From: Paraburkholderia guartelaensis
GTDB taxonomy: Bacteria; Pseudomonadota; Gammaproteobacteria; Burkholderiales; Burkholderiaceae
Direction: 5' to 3'
Assembly: GCF_004353905.1 (NCBI RefSeq)
Contig: NZ_SMOD01000036.1
Location: 1-64,000 of the forward strand
Length of the DNA: 64,000 nt
How positions within the stretch are numbered: position 1 is the first letter of the stretch; each line of letters starts with the position of its first letter. A program made the translations under genes and the position numbers. Below are positions 34,810-43,284 of this stretch, in pieces. A model generated the notes under the pieces. The model saw only the letters and a list, made by a program, of their open reading frames with translations. It searched no databases and was not told the DNA's origin.

Positions 34810-35699
34810 TGGGCGCAATGGATTTCGACAGCTCACGCGCCGTGCCGCAGGCAGAAGCCGCGAGGCCCGCTGCCGGGCCGGCGGCGGCGCCAAACGTCAC
34901 CGCCGCCCCGCAAGCGGCCGCCCTCGCGGCGAGCAAGCAGGCAGGCAAGCGCAGCTGGTCCTCGCTCGCGCTCTGGGCCATCGTGTTCGTGCTGCTCGGC
35001 GTGGCATGGCGCGGCGCCGACATGCGCCCGCTCGACCTGTTCTCCGATTCCGCGAACATGGGCACGTTCGCGCGCGGCTTCTTCCCGCCGGACTTCACGG
35101 AATGGCGCACGTACGCCCAGGAGATGTGGGTCACGATCGCGGTGGCGCTGTGGGGCACGGCGCTCGCCATCGTCTGCGCGGTGCCGTTCGGGCTCATGTC
35201 GGCGCACAATCTCGCGCCCGCGTGGGTGCTGCATCCTGTGCGGCGTTTGATGGACGCGTGCCGCGCCATCAACGAGATGGTGTTCGCGATGCTCTTCATC
35301 GTGGCCGTGGGCCTCGGGCCGTTCGCCGGTGTGCTCGCCTTGTGGGTGCACACCACGGGCGTGCTCGCGAAGCTCTTTGCCGAAGCGGTGGAAGCCATCG
35401 ACCCGCGCCCTGTGGAGGGCGTGCGCGCGACGGGTGCCTCGCCGCTCGACGAGATCATCTACGGCGTGCTGCCCCAGGTCATGCCGCTGTGGATCTCATA
35501 TGCGCTCTACCGGTTCGAGTCGAATGTGCGCTCAGCGATGGTGGTAGGCATGGTGGGCGCGGGCGGCATCGGCGTCGTGCTGTATGAGGAAATCCGCTCG
35601 TTCGATTATCAGCAGACCAGCGCCGTTCTCATCATGGTGATCGTGGTCGTCACGGCCATCGATCTGATCTCCGCAAGACTGCGTGCGCGCGTGATCTGA
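34809..35699 (+). CDS. phnE: phosphonate ABC transporter permease
   Basis: A 296-residue permease. An Ala/Pro-rich cytoplasmic N-terminus (about 1-48) precedes six transmembrane helices. The EAA-like loop (E-A-V-E-A-I-D-P-R-P-V-E-G-V-R-A-T-G-A) and G-M-V-G-A-G-G-I-G-V-V-L-Y-E-E-I-R-S-F-D-Y-Q-Q-T-S-A are typical of PhnE. Last gene of phnCDE, closed by a strong terminator. Confidence 0.96.
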   Translation: MGAMDFDSSRAVPQAEAARPAAGPAAAPNVTAAPQAAALAASKQAGKRSWSSLALWAIVFVLLGVAWRGADMRPLDLFSDSANMGTFARGFFPPDFTEWRTYAQEMWVTIAVALWGTALAIVCAVPFGLMSAHNLAPAWVLHPVRRLMDACRAINEMVFAMLFIVAVGLGPFAGVLALWVHTTGVLAKLFAEAVEAIDPRPVEGVRATGASPLDEIIYGVLPQVMPLWISYALYRFESNVRSAMVVGMVGAGGIGVVLYEEIRSFDYQQTSAVLIMVIVVVTAIDLISARLRARVI

Positions 35700-35714
35700 C
35701 GCGTTGTTCCCCGA

Positions 35715-35763
35715 AAGCCGCGCGAGCCGAATAGAAACACAACGACGGCTCGCGCGGCTTTTC
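35715..35763 (+). terminator. intrinsic terminator of phnCDE
   Basis: AAGCCGCGCGAGCCG pairs over 15 bases with CGGCTCGCGCGGCTT, followed by a TTT tract. The loop is 16 bases. Confidence 0.8.
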
Positions 35764-35858
35764 TCTATTTCTGGCGGCCATTCGCGTTCGCTGGAATAAT
35801 CACATGATTGCGGCCGCAACGGCCCGCGTCTCCAACAAACATTCGATTCGCAATCCCA

Positions 35859-36695
35859 ATGGCCAGTTTCGTCGTTCTGCTGGTCCTGCTCTCGGCACTC
35901 ATGCACGCGAGCTGGAACGCCTTTCTCCATCTTTCGGGCGATCGCCTCTGGCTGCTCGGCATGTTCTCGGTGCCGTATATCGTCGTGAGCGCGATCGCCG
36001 TATGCGTGCTGCCGCTGCCCGCGCCGGCGAGCTGGCCGTATATCGCCGCTTCAGTGGTGCTGGAGTTCGTGTACTGCTTCACGCTGATCCGCGCCTATCG
36101 CAGCGGCGACTTTGGGCAGATCTACCCCATCGCGCGCGGGCTTTCGCCGCTGCTCGTATTCGCGGGCGCGCTCGTGTTCGCGCACGAAGACCTGCATGCG
36201 CTCGCGGCCACTGGCGTCGCGCTCGTTTCGCTTGGCATCATGTCGCTCGCCTTCCGGCGCGGCATGCGCTTTTCGGGCGAGAGCGTGCCGTATGCGCTGC
36301 TCACGGGCCTGTTCATCGCGATGTATTCGGTCGTCGACGGCCTCGGCGCGCGCCTGGCCGGCAACGGCATCAGCTACATCATGTGGGTCTATCTGCTCTG
36401 GAACGTCCCGCAGTTTCTCCTGGTCTGCAAGCTGCGCGGCGGCGCGGCGCGGATGTTCACGTCGAAGTCCGCGGTCGCGCACGGCATGCTCGCGGGCGTG
36501 CTCGCACTCTCGGCGTATTGCCTCGTGATCGAGGCGTTCCGTTACTTGCCTATCGCAATGGTTTCCGCGCTGCGCGAACTCTCGTCGGTCTTCGCGGTGC
36601 TGATCGGCTGGCTCTTCATGAACGAGAAGCTCACGGCGCGCCGCATGATGGCGTGCGCGCTCGTGACTTGCGGGGCGGTGCTGATCCGGCTGTGA
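35859..36695 (+). CDS. EamA/DMT-family small-molecule exporter
   Basis: A 278-residue membrane protein with ten transmembrane helices in two EamA halves. Family segments: L-M-H-A-S-W-N-A-F near the start, I-Y-P-I-A-R-G-L-S-P-L-L in half one and A-L-R-E-L-S-S-V-F-A-V-L-I-G-W-L-F-M-N-E-K-L in half two. Substrate unknown (metabolites or amino acids). The start is the internal ATG; the upstream TTG lacks a binding site. Convergent with gabR, to which it has no evident link. Confidence 0.87.
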   Translation: MASFVVLLVLLSALMHASWNAFLHLSGDRLWLLGMFSVPYIVVSAIAVCVLPLPAPASWPYIAASVVLEFVYCFTLIRAYRSGDFGQIYPIARGLSPLLVFAGALVFAHEDLHALAATGVALVSLGIMSLAFRRGMRFSGESVPYALLTGLFIAMYSVVDGLGARLAGNGISYIMWVYLLWNVPQFLLVCKLRGGAARMFTSKSAVAHGMLAGVLALSAYCLVIEAFRYLPIAMVSALRELSSVFAVLIGWLFMNEKLTARRMMACALVTCGAVLIRL

Positions 36696-36723
36696 TTGGG
36701 CTGCACTGTCGTGACCGCTTCGC

Positions 36724-38358
36724 TCACGCGAACGCGGGTAACGTCGTATCGATCGCCTCGGCAAGCGTGTCGAACGCCGGCGCGATCTCCTCGTCGGGCA
36801 CGCAGGCATAGCCGATCAGCAAGCCCGGGTTTGCGCGCTCGCGCGACGAGTAGTACCCCGAAAGCGGCCGCACCACGATATTGCGCGCGAGCGCGGCCTC
36901 GGCCACGGCGCGGTCGTCGCTGCCTTCGGGCAACTGCATCACGACGTGCAGGCCCGCGTCCCCGCCCATCGCGGGCAACGCGTCGCCGTAGCGGCGCGAA
37001 ACGGCGTCCAGCAGCACCTGGCGGCGCTGGCCGTAAAGCGCGCGCATCTTGCGGATATGCGAGGTGAAATGCCCTTCGGCGATGAACTCCGCGAGCACGG
37101 CCTGCTGCAGCAATTGCCCCTCGCGGTACAGCTCCGCGCTCGCGGTCGCGAAGCTTTCAGCCAGCGCTTCCGGCGCGACGAGATAACCCACGCGCAGGCC
37201 TGGAAACAGCGTCTTGCCGAAGCTCCCCACGTAGATCACCTGCCCCGCCGTATCGAGGCCCTGCAATGACGCGAGCGGGCGGCTGCCGTAGCGGAACTCG
37301 CTGTCGTAGTCGTCCTCGATGATCCAGCACTGATGCTGACGCGCGTACTCGAGCAACATGCGCCTGCGCGCGAGGCTCATCACCATGCCGAGCGGATACT
37401 GGTGCGAAGGCGTGACGAGCATGAGCCGCGGCGGCGGCGCGGTAAAGTCGTCGGCCGACGGGTTGAGTCCTTCGGTGTCCACGGCGATCGGCCGCGTGTT
37501 GAGGCCTGAGACGTGGAGCACGCTGCGCACGCCCCAGTAGCACGGGTCTTCGGTCCAGATAGTGTCGCCGGGGTCGGAGAGCAGACGCACGGCCAGGTCG
37601 ATGGACTGATGGATACCCGTCGTGATGATGATCTGCTCCGGCGAGCAGCGCACCGAGCGAGAGGTGCGCAGATAGTCGGCCAGCACGTGGCGCAGCAGCG
37701 CGAGCCCACCGCCGGGTGCGTAGGTCAGCAGGTCCGGGCGCAGGCTGCGCCAGTACTTGTTGTGCAGGCGCGTCCACACGCGCGCGGGGAAGCGCGAGAC
37801 GTCGGGCACGCCGGGCATGAACGCGCCGCCCTGGCGCTTCGATACGCCCGCGCTGGTAATCAGGCGCGTGCCGCGTGCCGAGAGTGCGCGCGCAGTGGGG
37901 CGCTGCGCCTGCGTGGCGCTTTCCATTCCGATCGCCGCCGCTGCGGGTGCCGCCGCGGCGAGCGTCTCCGCGCCCTGCGCGCGGTGGCTGTTAGTTGCGA
38001 CTTCTCCCACAGGCAGCGCGGCTCCTGAAACGCCAAATTTTTTCCGCGTTTGCATAGAGCCAATTTCCGCCGCCCCCACGATCTCGTCTGGCGACGTGTC
38101 CGCCACGAAGGTACCGCGCCCCGTCGCCGACGTGACATAGCCTTCGAGCACCAATTGTTCGTAGACCTGCGTCACGGTATTGCGCGCAATCCCCAGTTCG
38201 GCCGCCAGCAACCGCGACGACGGCACCCGCGCCCCAGCCGGCAGCTCGCGCGACAAGATCGCCTGCTGCAGCAGCTTGTGCAGCTGCCGATACACCGGCT
38301 GGGCGCTTCCGCGGTCGAGCCGTTGGGCCAGCCAATCGGACAGAACACTCGCACGCAT
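36724..38358 (-). CDS. gabR: MocR/GabR-type PLP-dependent transcriptional regulator
   Basis: A 544-residue GntR-aminotransferase fusion. A winged helix at about 1-85 (Y-R-Q-L-H-K-L-L-Q-Q-A-I-L, then R-N-T-V-T-Q-V-Y-E-Q-L) is joined by a long Ala-rich linker (about 95-175) to a type I aminotransferase domain. The PLP lysine is in S-F-G-K-T-L-F-P-G-L-R-V-G-Y. It is divergent from gabT, so it most likely senses GABA-PLP and controls gabTD. AGGAG lies about 9 bases before the ATG, and an operator half-site overlaps it, suggesting autoregulation. Confidence 0.9.
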   Translation of the reverse strand: MRASVLSDWLAQRLDRGSAQPVYRQLHKLLQQAILSRELPAGARVPSSRLLAAELGIARNTVTQVYEQLVLEGYVTSATGRGTFVADTSPDEIVGAAEIGSMQTRKKFGVSGAALPVGEVATNSHRAQGAETLAAAAPAAAAIGMESATQAQRPTARALSARGTRLITSAGVSKRQGGAFMPGVPDVSRFPARVWTRLHNKYWRSLRPDLLTYAPGGGLALLRHVLADYLRTSRSVRCSPEQIIITTGIHQSIDLAVRLLSDPGDTIWTEDPCYWGVRSVLHVSGLNTRPIAVDTEGLNPSADDFTAPPPRLMLVTPSHQYPLGMVMSLARRRMLLEYARQHQCWIIEDDYDSEFRYGSRPLASLQGLDTAGQVIYVGSFGKTLFPGLRVGYLVAPEALAESFATASAELYREGQLLQQAVLAEFIAEGHFTSHIRKMRALYGQRRQVLLDAVSRRYGDALPAMGGDAGLHVVMQLPEGSDDRAVAEAALARNIVVRPLSGYYSSRERANPGLLIGYACVPDEEIAPAFDTLAEAIDTTLPAFA

Positions 38359-38364
38359 CGAAAT

Positions 38365-38408
38365 TGGCTCCTAAAGATTGCACTGAATGGCTCTGAAATT
38401 TAGAGCCA
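38365..38408 (+). promoter_or_regulatory. GabR operator candidates in the gabR-gabT divergent region
   Basis: TGGCTC occurs twice in direct orientation (38365-38370 and 38388-38393, 23 bases apart) and once inverted (GAGCCA, 38403-38408). The last two form TGGCTCT-N7-AGAGCCA. The first copy covers the gabR ribosome-binding site; the others precede a TATAGT -10 candidate for gabT (38417-38422). MocR regulators commonly use direct plus inverted half-sites. Confidence 0.55.
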
Positions 38409-38491
38409 AACGTGAGTATAGTCGCGACATGGACTGCTTGCCGGTCCGCCAACCAACTTCAGAACTGACACCGATTCCACAGGAGATGAAC

Positions 38492-39778
38492 GTGAGCAAG
38501 AACGCCGATCTGCAAAGCCGCAAGAACGCCATTACCCCGCGCGGCGTGGGCGTGATGTGCGACTTCTACGCCGAGCGCGCCGAAAACGCGGAGCTGTGGG
38601 ACGTGGAAGGCCGCCGCTTCATCGACTTCGCCGCCGGTATCGCCGTGTGCAACACGGGCCACCGCCATCCGAAGATCGTCGCCGCGATCAAGGCGCAGCT
38701 CGACCAGTTCACGCACACGGCCTACCAGATCGTGCCGTACGAGTCGTACGTCTCGCTGGCCGAAAAGGTCGCCCAGCGCGCGCCGGGCAGCTTCGCCAAG
38801 AAGGCCGCCTTCTTCACGACAGGCGCCGAAGCCGTCGAAAACGCCGTCAAGATCGCACGTGCCCACACGGGCCGTCCGGGCGTGATCGCCTTCGCGGGCG
38901 GCTTCCACGGCCGCACGCTGATGGGCATGGCGCTCACGGGCAAGGTCGCGCCGTACAAGCTCGCGTTCGGCCCGTTCCCGGCCGACGTGTACCACGCCCC
39001 GTACCCCAATTCGGTCCACGGTATCAGCACGGCTGACTCGCTCAAGCACATCGAGATGTTGTTCAAGGCCGACATCGATCCGAAGCGCGTCGCCGCGATC
39101 ATCTTCGAACCGGTTCAGGGCGAAGGCGGCTTCTACCAGGCACCGGCTGATTTCGTGCGCGGCCTGCGCAAGATCTGCGACACGCACGGCATCCTGCTGA
39201 TCGCCGACGAAGTGCAAACGGGCTTCGCGCGCACCGGCAAGCTGTTCGCGATGGAACACTACGACGTCACGCCGGACCTCATGACGATCGCCAAGAGCCT
39301 GGCAGGCGGCATGCCCCTCTCGGGCGTGGTGGGCCGCGCGGAAGTCATGGACGCGGCAGCGCCCGGCGGCCTCGGCGGCACGTACGCGGGCAACCCGCTG
39401 GCGGTGGCTTCGGCGCACGCGGTGATCGAGATCATCGAAGAAGAAAAGCTCTGCGAGCGCGCGACGAAACTCGGCGACAAGCTCAAGGCCAAGCTCAACG
39501 CGATGAAGGCCGACGTGCCGCAAATCGCCGACGTGCGCGGCCCCGGCGCGATGAACGCCGTTGAGTTCTGCAAACCGGGCACGAACGAAGCCGACGCCGA
39601 CTTCACGAAGCGCGTGCAAACGGCAGCCCTGAACCGCGGCCTGCTGCTGCTCGTGTGCGGCGTGTACTCGAACGTCGTGCGCTTCCTGTTCCCGCTGACG
39701 ATCCAGGACGCCGTGTTCGACGAAGCGCTCGCGATCCTCGAAGAGTCGGTCAAGGAAGCCGTGGGCGTGCCGGCGTAA
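38492..39778 (+). CDS. gabT: 4-aminobutyrate-2-oxoglutarate transaminase
   Basis: A class III PLP aminotransferase converting GABA to succinate semialdehyde. About 428 residues, as in the family, with strong E. coli GabT similarity (I-P/T-P-R-G-V-G, F-E-P-V-Q-G-E-G-G-F-Y, L-I-A-D-E-V-Q-T-G and the PLP lysine in M-T-I-A-K-S-L-A-G-G). An AGGAG abuts the ATG at 38486 with no spacing, so the GTG two codons later, 6 bases from AGGAG, is the better start. Operon with gabD. Confidence 0.95.
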   Translation: MSKNADLQSRKNAITPRGVGVMCDFYAERAENAELWDVEGRRFIDFAAGIAVCNTGHRHPKIVAAIKAQLDQFTHTAYQIVPYESYVSLAEKVAQRAPGSFAKKAAFFTTGAEAVENAVKIARAHTGRPGVIAFAGGFHGRTLMGMALTGKVAPYKLAFGPFPADVYHAPYPNSVHGISTADSLKHIEMLFKADIDPKRVAAIIFEPVQGEGGFYQAPADFVRGLRKICDTHGILLIADEVQTGFARTGKLFAMEHYDVTPDLMTIAKSLAGGMPLSGVVGRAEVMDAAAPGGLGGTYAGNPLAVASAHAVIEIIEEEKLCERATKLGDKLKAKLNAMKADVPQIADVRGPGAMNAVEFCKPGTNEADADFTKRVQTAALNRGLLLLVCGVYSNVVRFLFPLTIQDAVFDEALAILEESVKEAVGVPA

Positions 39779-39893
39779 GCCTCCACCACATTCTGGCCCG
39801 CGAGCAGCGGGCCATCCGCGAAACGGCACACCGGCGCTTGCCGCTGTGCCGTTCGTCGTTCTAAATGAATCGAAGTCAGTCCGGAGTGCAAGC

Positions 39894-41345
39894 ATGAATC
39901 TGAAAGACGCATCGCTGCTGCAAACCAGCGCCTTTATCAACGGCGAATGGCAAGGCGCCGAAGACGGCGCCACGTTCGAAGTGAAGAACCCCGCCACCGG
40001 CGCGGTGATCGGCACGGTGCCGCGCATGGGCGCCGCCGAAACGCGCCGCGCAATCGCCGCCGCGAATGCCGCATGGCCCGCATGGCGCGCGAAGACCGCG
40101 AAGGAGCGCAGCGTCATCCTGCGCAAGTGGCACGACCTGATGATGGAAAACGCCGACGACCTCGCGCTCATCCTCACCACGGAACAAGGCAAGCCGCTCG
40201 CCGAGGCGAAGGGCGAGATCGGCTACGCCGCATCGTTCCTCGAATGGTTCGCGGAAGAAGGCAAGCGCATTTATGGCGACACGATCCCCACGCCCGCCAA
40301 CGACAAGCGCATCGTCGTGACGAAGGAACCCGTGGGCGTGTGCGCCGCGATCACGCCGTGGAATTTCCCCGCCGCGATGATCACCCGCAAGGTCGGCCCC
40401 GCACTCGCCGCAGGCTGCCCGATCGTGCTCAAGCCCGCCGAAGCCACGCCGTTCTCGGCACTCGCGCTGGCTGTGTTGGCCGAGCGCGCAGGCGTGCCGC
40501 GCGGTGTGTTCAGCGTCGTGACGGGCGACCCGAAGGCGATCGGCGGCGAGCTCACGAGCAACCCGACCGTGCGCAAGCTCTCGTTCACGGGCTCGACGCC
40601 GGTGGGCCGCCTGCTCATGAGCCAGTGCGCCTCGACGGTCAAGAAGGTGTCGCTGGAACTAGGCGGCAACGCGCCGTTCATCGTGTTCGAAGATGCCGAT
40701 CTCGATGCGGCCGTAGCCGGTGCCATCGCCTCGAAGTATCGCAACAGCGGCCAGACCTGCGTGTGCACGAACCGCTTCTACGTGCACGACGCCGTGTACG
40801 ACGCGTTCGCGGCCAAGCTGCGCGACGCGGTGGAAAAGCTCAAGGTCGGCCTCGGCACGGAGGCCGGCGTGACGCAAGGCCCGCTCATCAACGAAGCGGC
40901 CGTGCTGAAGGTGGAATCGCATATCGAAGATGCGCTCGCCAAAGGCGCTCAGGTGACCACGGGCGGCAAGCGCCACGCGCTCGGCCACGGCTTTTTCGAG
41001 CCGACCATCCTCACCGGCGTCACGCCCGCGATGAAGGTTGCGCGCGACGAAACCTTCGGGCCGCTCGCACCGCTCTTCCGCTTCTCGTCCGATGAAGAAG
41101 TGATCAGGATGGCGAACGATACCGAGTTCGGTCTCGCCGCCTACTTCTACAGCCGCGACATCGGCCGCGTGTGGCGCGTAGCCGAAGCGCTCGAATACGG
41201 CATGGTGGGCATCAACACCGGCCTGATCTCGAACGAAGTCGCGCCGTTTGGCGGCGTGAAGCAGTCTGGCCTTGGTCGCGAAGGCTCGCACTACGGCGTG
41301 GACGACTACGTGGTGATCAAGTACATGTGCATGGCTGGCATGTAA
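39894..41345 (+). CDS. gabD: succinate-semialdehyde dehydrogenase (NADP+)
   Basis: A 483-residue aldehyde dehydrogenase that oxidises succinate semialdehyde to succinate, completing the GABA shunt. Catalytic Glu is in L-E-L-G-G-N-A-P-F and catalytic Cys in N-S-G-Q-T-C-V-C; the coenzyme motif F-T-G-S-T-P-V-G-R is present. The double Cys of the active-site loop is typical of GabD. GGAG precedes the ATG by 8 bases. Follows gabT after 115 bases and ends at a terminator. Confidence 0.96.
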   Translation: MNLKDASLLQTSAFINGEWQGAEDGATFEVKNPATGAVIGTVPRMGAAETRRAIAAANAAWPAWRAKTAKERSVILRKWHDLMMENADDLALILTTEQGKPLAEAKGEIGYAASFLEWFAEEGKRIYGDTIPTPANDKRIVVTKEPVGVCAAITPWNFPAAMITRKVGPALAAGCPIVLKPAEATPFSALALAVLAERAGVPRGVFSVVTGDPKAIGGELTSNPTVRKLSFTGSTPVGRLLMSQCASTVKKVSLELGGNAPFIVFEDADLDAAVAGAIASKYRNSGQTCVCTNRFYVHDAVYDAFAAKLRDAVEKLKVGLGTEAGVTQGPLINEAAVLKVESHIEDALAKGAQVTTGGKRHALGHGFFEPTILTGVTPAMKVARDETFGPLAPLFRFSSDEEVIRMANDTEFGLAAYFYSRDIGRVWRVAEALEYGMVGINTGLISNEVAPFGGVKQSGLGREGSHYGVDDYVVIKYMCMAGM

Positions 41346-41358
41346 CGAGCCAACGAAA

Positions 41359-41384
41359 AACGGGCGCCTTCTGAGGCGCCCGTT
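41359..41384 (+). terminator. hairpin after gabD
   Basis: AACGGGCGCCT pairs over 11 bases with AGGCGCCCGTT around a 4-base loop; only a weak T content follows. Confidence 0.65.
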
Positions 41385-41400
41385 CGGATCGCAAAAAAGG

Positions 41401-41429
41401 AGCCGGCGCCGCAATGCGCCGGCTTTTTT
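41401..41429. terminator. bidirectional intrinsic terminator
   Basis: AGCCGGCGC pairs with GCGCCGGCT around CGCAAT, with a run of A on the left (AAAAAAGG) and T6 on the right. It can stop gabTD from the left and the 41436-42053 gene from the right. Confidence 0.8.
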
Positions 41430-41435
41430 ATGTGC

Positions 41436-42053
41436 TTACTGCGTGGCGCCAACCGGGGTCACCTGCGTCGCATAAGCGGAAACGAACACGGCGTGGATCG
41501 TGTCGCCGACCTTTAGAGTCTTGAGGTCGATATCGGGCGTGGCTTGCAGCGTGACGGTCTGATACGCGCCGCGCAGCGTCACCTCGCGCTTCTTCGCGTT
41601 GATATGCTGCACCGTGGCCTGGACTTCGACCTGGCGCGCGGCGTCGTAGCCCGACGATGCGGGGAGATAGACATTGGTATCCACACGCTTGCGAATACCC
41701 TGGTCCTTGCCCGTTACCTTTTCGGCGGTCACGAGGAGCGCGTTCTTGTAGAGCACGTCGACGGTGTCGCCGACCTTGAGTTGATCGAAGTTGCTGACCT
41801 GCTGGCTGAGCGCGATATCGACATCATTGCCGCGCGGCCCCCGCAGCGTAACGACGCGCGCAGCGCGATCGATGCCGACGATCTTCGCCTGGATATGCAC
41901 CGGCTCCGCCTTGGCGAGCACGTCCTGCGCCGCACTGGCAAGCGCGCTTTGCCCTTGCGGCGCCGAAGCGGGCGCGTCGTTTTGCGCAAACGCCGCCTGC
42001 GAAAGGCCAACGCTCACCACCCATGCCGCCGCCAGAATCGCTGCCTTCGTCAT
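41436..42053 (-). CDS. periplasmic protein with two repeated beta domains, function unknown
   Basis: A 205-residue exported protein. A Sec signal peptide (about 1-23, cleavage after A-F-A) is followed by two similar segments: A-K-I-V-G-I-D-R-A-A-R-V-V-T-L-R-G with D-Q-L-K-V-G-D-T-V (about 56-101), and A-T-V-Q-H-I-N-A-K-K-R-E-V-T-L-R-G with K-T-L-K-V-G-D-T-I (about 147-190). Each looks like a small beta barrel, so the gene arose by internal duplication. I know similar unnamed Burkholderia proteins but no function. Confidence 0.75.
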   Translation of the reverse strand: MTKAAILAAAWVVSVGLSQAAFAQNDAPASAPQGQSALASAAQDVLAKAEPVHIQAKIVGIDRAARVVTLRGPRGNDVDIALSQQVSNFDQLKVGDTVDVLYKNALLVTAEKVTGKDQGIRKRVDTNVYLPASSGYDAARQVEVQATVQHINAKKREVTLRGAYQTVTLQATPDIDLKTLKVGDTIHAVFVSAYATQVTPVGATQ

Positions 42054-42721
42054 TCACCTTCTCCTCGTCAAACGCGTTTGAATTGATCGCCGTATTGGCA
42101 TCCGCGTGGGGCGCCGAACTGCCACCGATTCTACGCGCGGCCTTTAAAACGAGGATGCTACCTGGCCGGAAACGAGTCAGAGTATCGCCAATAAGTGAGG
42201 CTAATTGCCGAAGGGTTTGTAGAAGCTCAAATCCCTGTGCGATTTGCGCGCTGAAACGAATCGCGTAATTGTTTCGTGTCGCGAAATATTCATTTTGTGC
42301 ATGGCGTTGTTGTGTGGTGCTTATGCGCCTTGCAGCATTGGGGCAAGCGGGTTTCCATCGCGATGCTTCCTTTTTCATATTGATTAGGCATCCGTATTTA
42401 TTTAGCCACTCGCTTTACGTGTTATTTCTGTCGAACAGCTAGCATTTCACCCACTCATGGCTAATGGCGTGCGCCGACAGATGGCAGGGCGATATGCGCT
42501 TAGTCTTGTACGCCGCACGCGATAACCTGAGCAGGTTGCAAGCAAGGCGTGCAGCGGGGCTTTTGAAGTTTGCACTCCATACGCTCAATATCGCCGTGCG
42601 CCTGCAACAACTGAACGCCGGCAGACTCGATACAGCACTTACAGACGATTACACATGGGGCACACCTTGCAATCGGTGCTGCTCATACAATCGACGCGTC
42701 GAAAGTCTTGGGGAGACGATA
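42054..42721. other. intergenic region with no visible gene
   Basis: About 670 bases between two divergent secreted-protein genes. Part of it (42180-42440) is AT-richer. I see no convincing ORF: the open frame reaching the 42722 gene from 42464 has no signal peptide or binding site. A perfect 12-base palindrome TCGACGCGTCGA (42691-42702) lies 20 bases before the start of the 42722 gene. Otherwise nothing recognised. Confidence 0.5.
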
Positions 42722-43186
42722 GTGAGAAAAGTACGAACGATCATTGCGACAGCGGCCTGCCTGCTGGCTTGCGCTTCGCTTACCGCTTACGCGCATGGCG
42801 GCGGCAATGGTGGCGGTAGCGGAGGCGGCAACGGCGGGGGAAATGGCAATGGCGCCGCGCTGGGCGCGGGCGTCGGCGTTGGACACTCGGACGCTGGCCA
42901 CACGGACGGAATGTCGCTGGGCCATATGAGCCATGTGGGGTTCAGCAACACGAACAGCCACGTTTCGGCGGACCGTGACAAGGGCCTGGCCCGAGCGGGC
43001 GACCGGTCTGGGCACCACGCGCGCAGTCACAGTTTGCATGCGGATGGCAGGTCGGCGAGCCATATGAGCGAGCGGGGCCTGAGCGAAACGAACAGCCACA
43101 TCTCGGCAGACCGAGACAAGGGCCTCGCGCGGGCGGCTGACCGTTCGGCGTTGCCGTCGCAACCGCACGCAGCCGACCCAACCTGA
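42722..43186 (+). CDS. secreted Gly/His/Ser-rich protein with duplicated segment
   Basis: A 154-residue protein starting at a GTG with GGGGAGA 6 bases upstream. A Sec signal peptide (about 1-24, cleavage near A-Y-A) is followed by a Gly/Asn tract of G-G-G-N units (25-42), a His/Ser-rich part, and two copies of a unit reading T-N-S-H-(V/I)-S-A-D-R-D-K-G-L-A-R-A-(G/A)-D-R-S. The second copy is preceded by S-H-M-S-E-R-G-L and the first by G-H-M-S-H-V-G-F. No cysteine and no known domain. Likely periplasmic or extracellular. Confidence 0.65.
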   Translation: MRKVRTIIATAACLLACASLTAYAHGGGNGGGSGGGNGGGNGNGAALGAGVGVGHSDAGHTDGMSLGHMSHVGFSNTNSHVSADRDKGLARAGDRSGHHARSHSLHADGRSASHMSERGLSETNSHISADRDKGLARAADRSALPSQPHAADPT

Positions 43187-43228
43187 ACAAGAGCGCCGCC
43201 AGGTAAGACCAGGGCGCGCAGCAAAACA

Positions 43229-43264
43229 AAAAAGCCGCGGATCGAATTCGATCCGCGGCTTTTT
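43229..43264. terminator. perfect bidirectional terminator
   Basis: A 36-base perfect palindrome centred on GAATTC, with core GCCGCGGATC, flanked by A5 on the left and T5 on the right. It separates the converging 42722 gene and pcaF. Confidence 0.85.
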
Positions 43265-43284
43265 CAATTCAGCGCGACCAGGAA

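Noticed and set aside
42464..42721. In-frame N-terminal extension of the 42722 secreted protein
   Set aside because: It would bury the signal peptide in the middle of the protein; the GTG at 42722 has a good ribosome-binding site.
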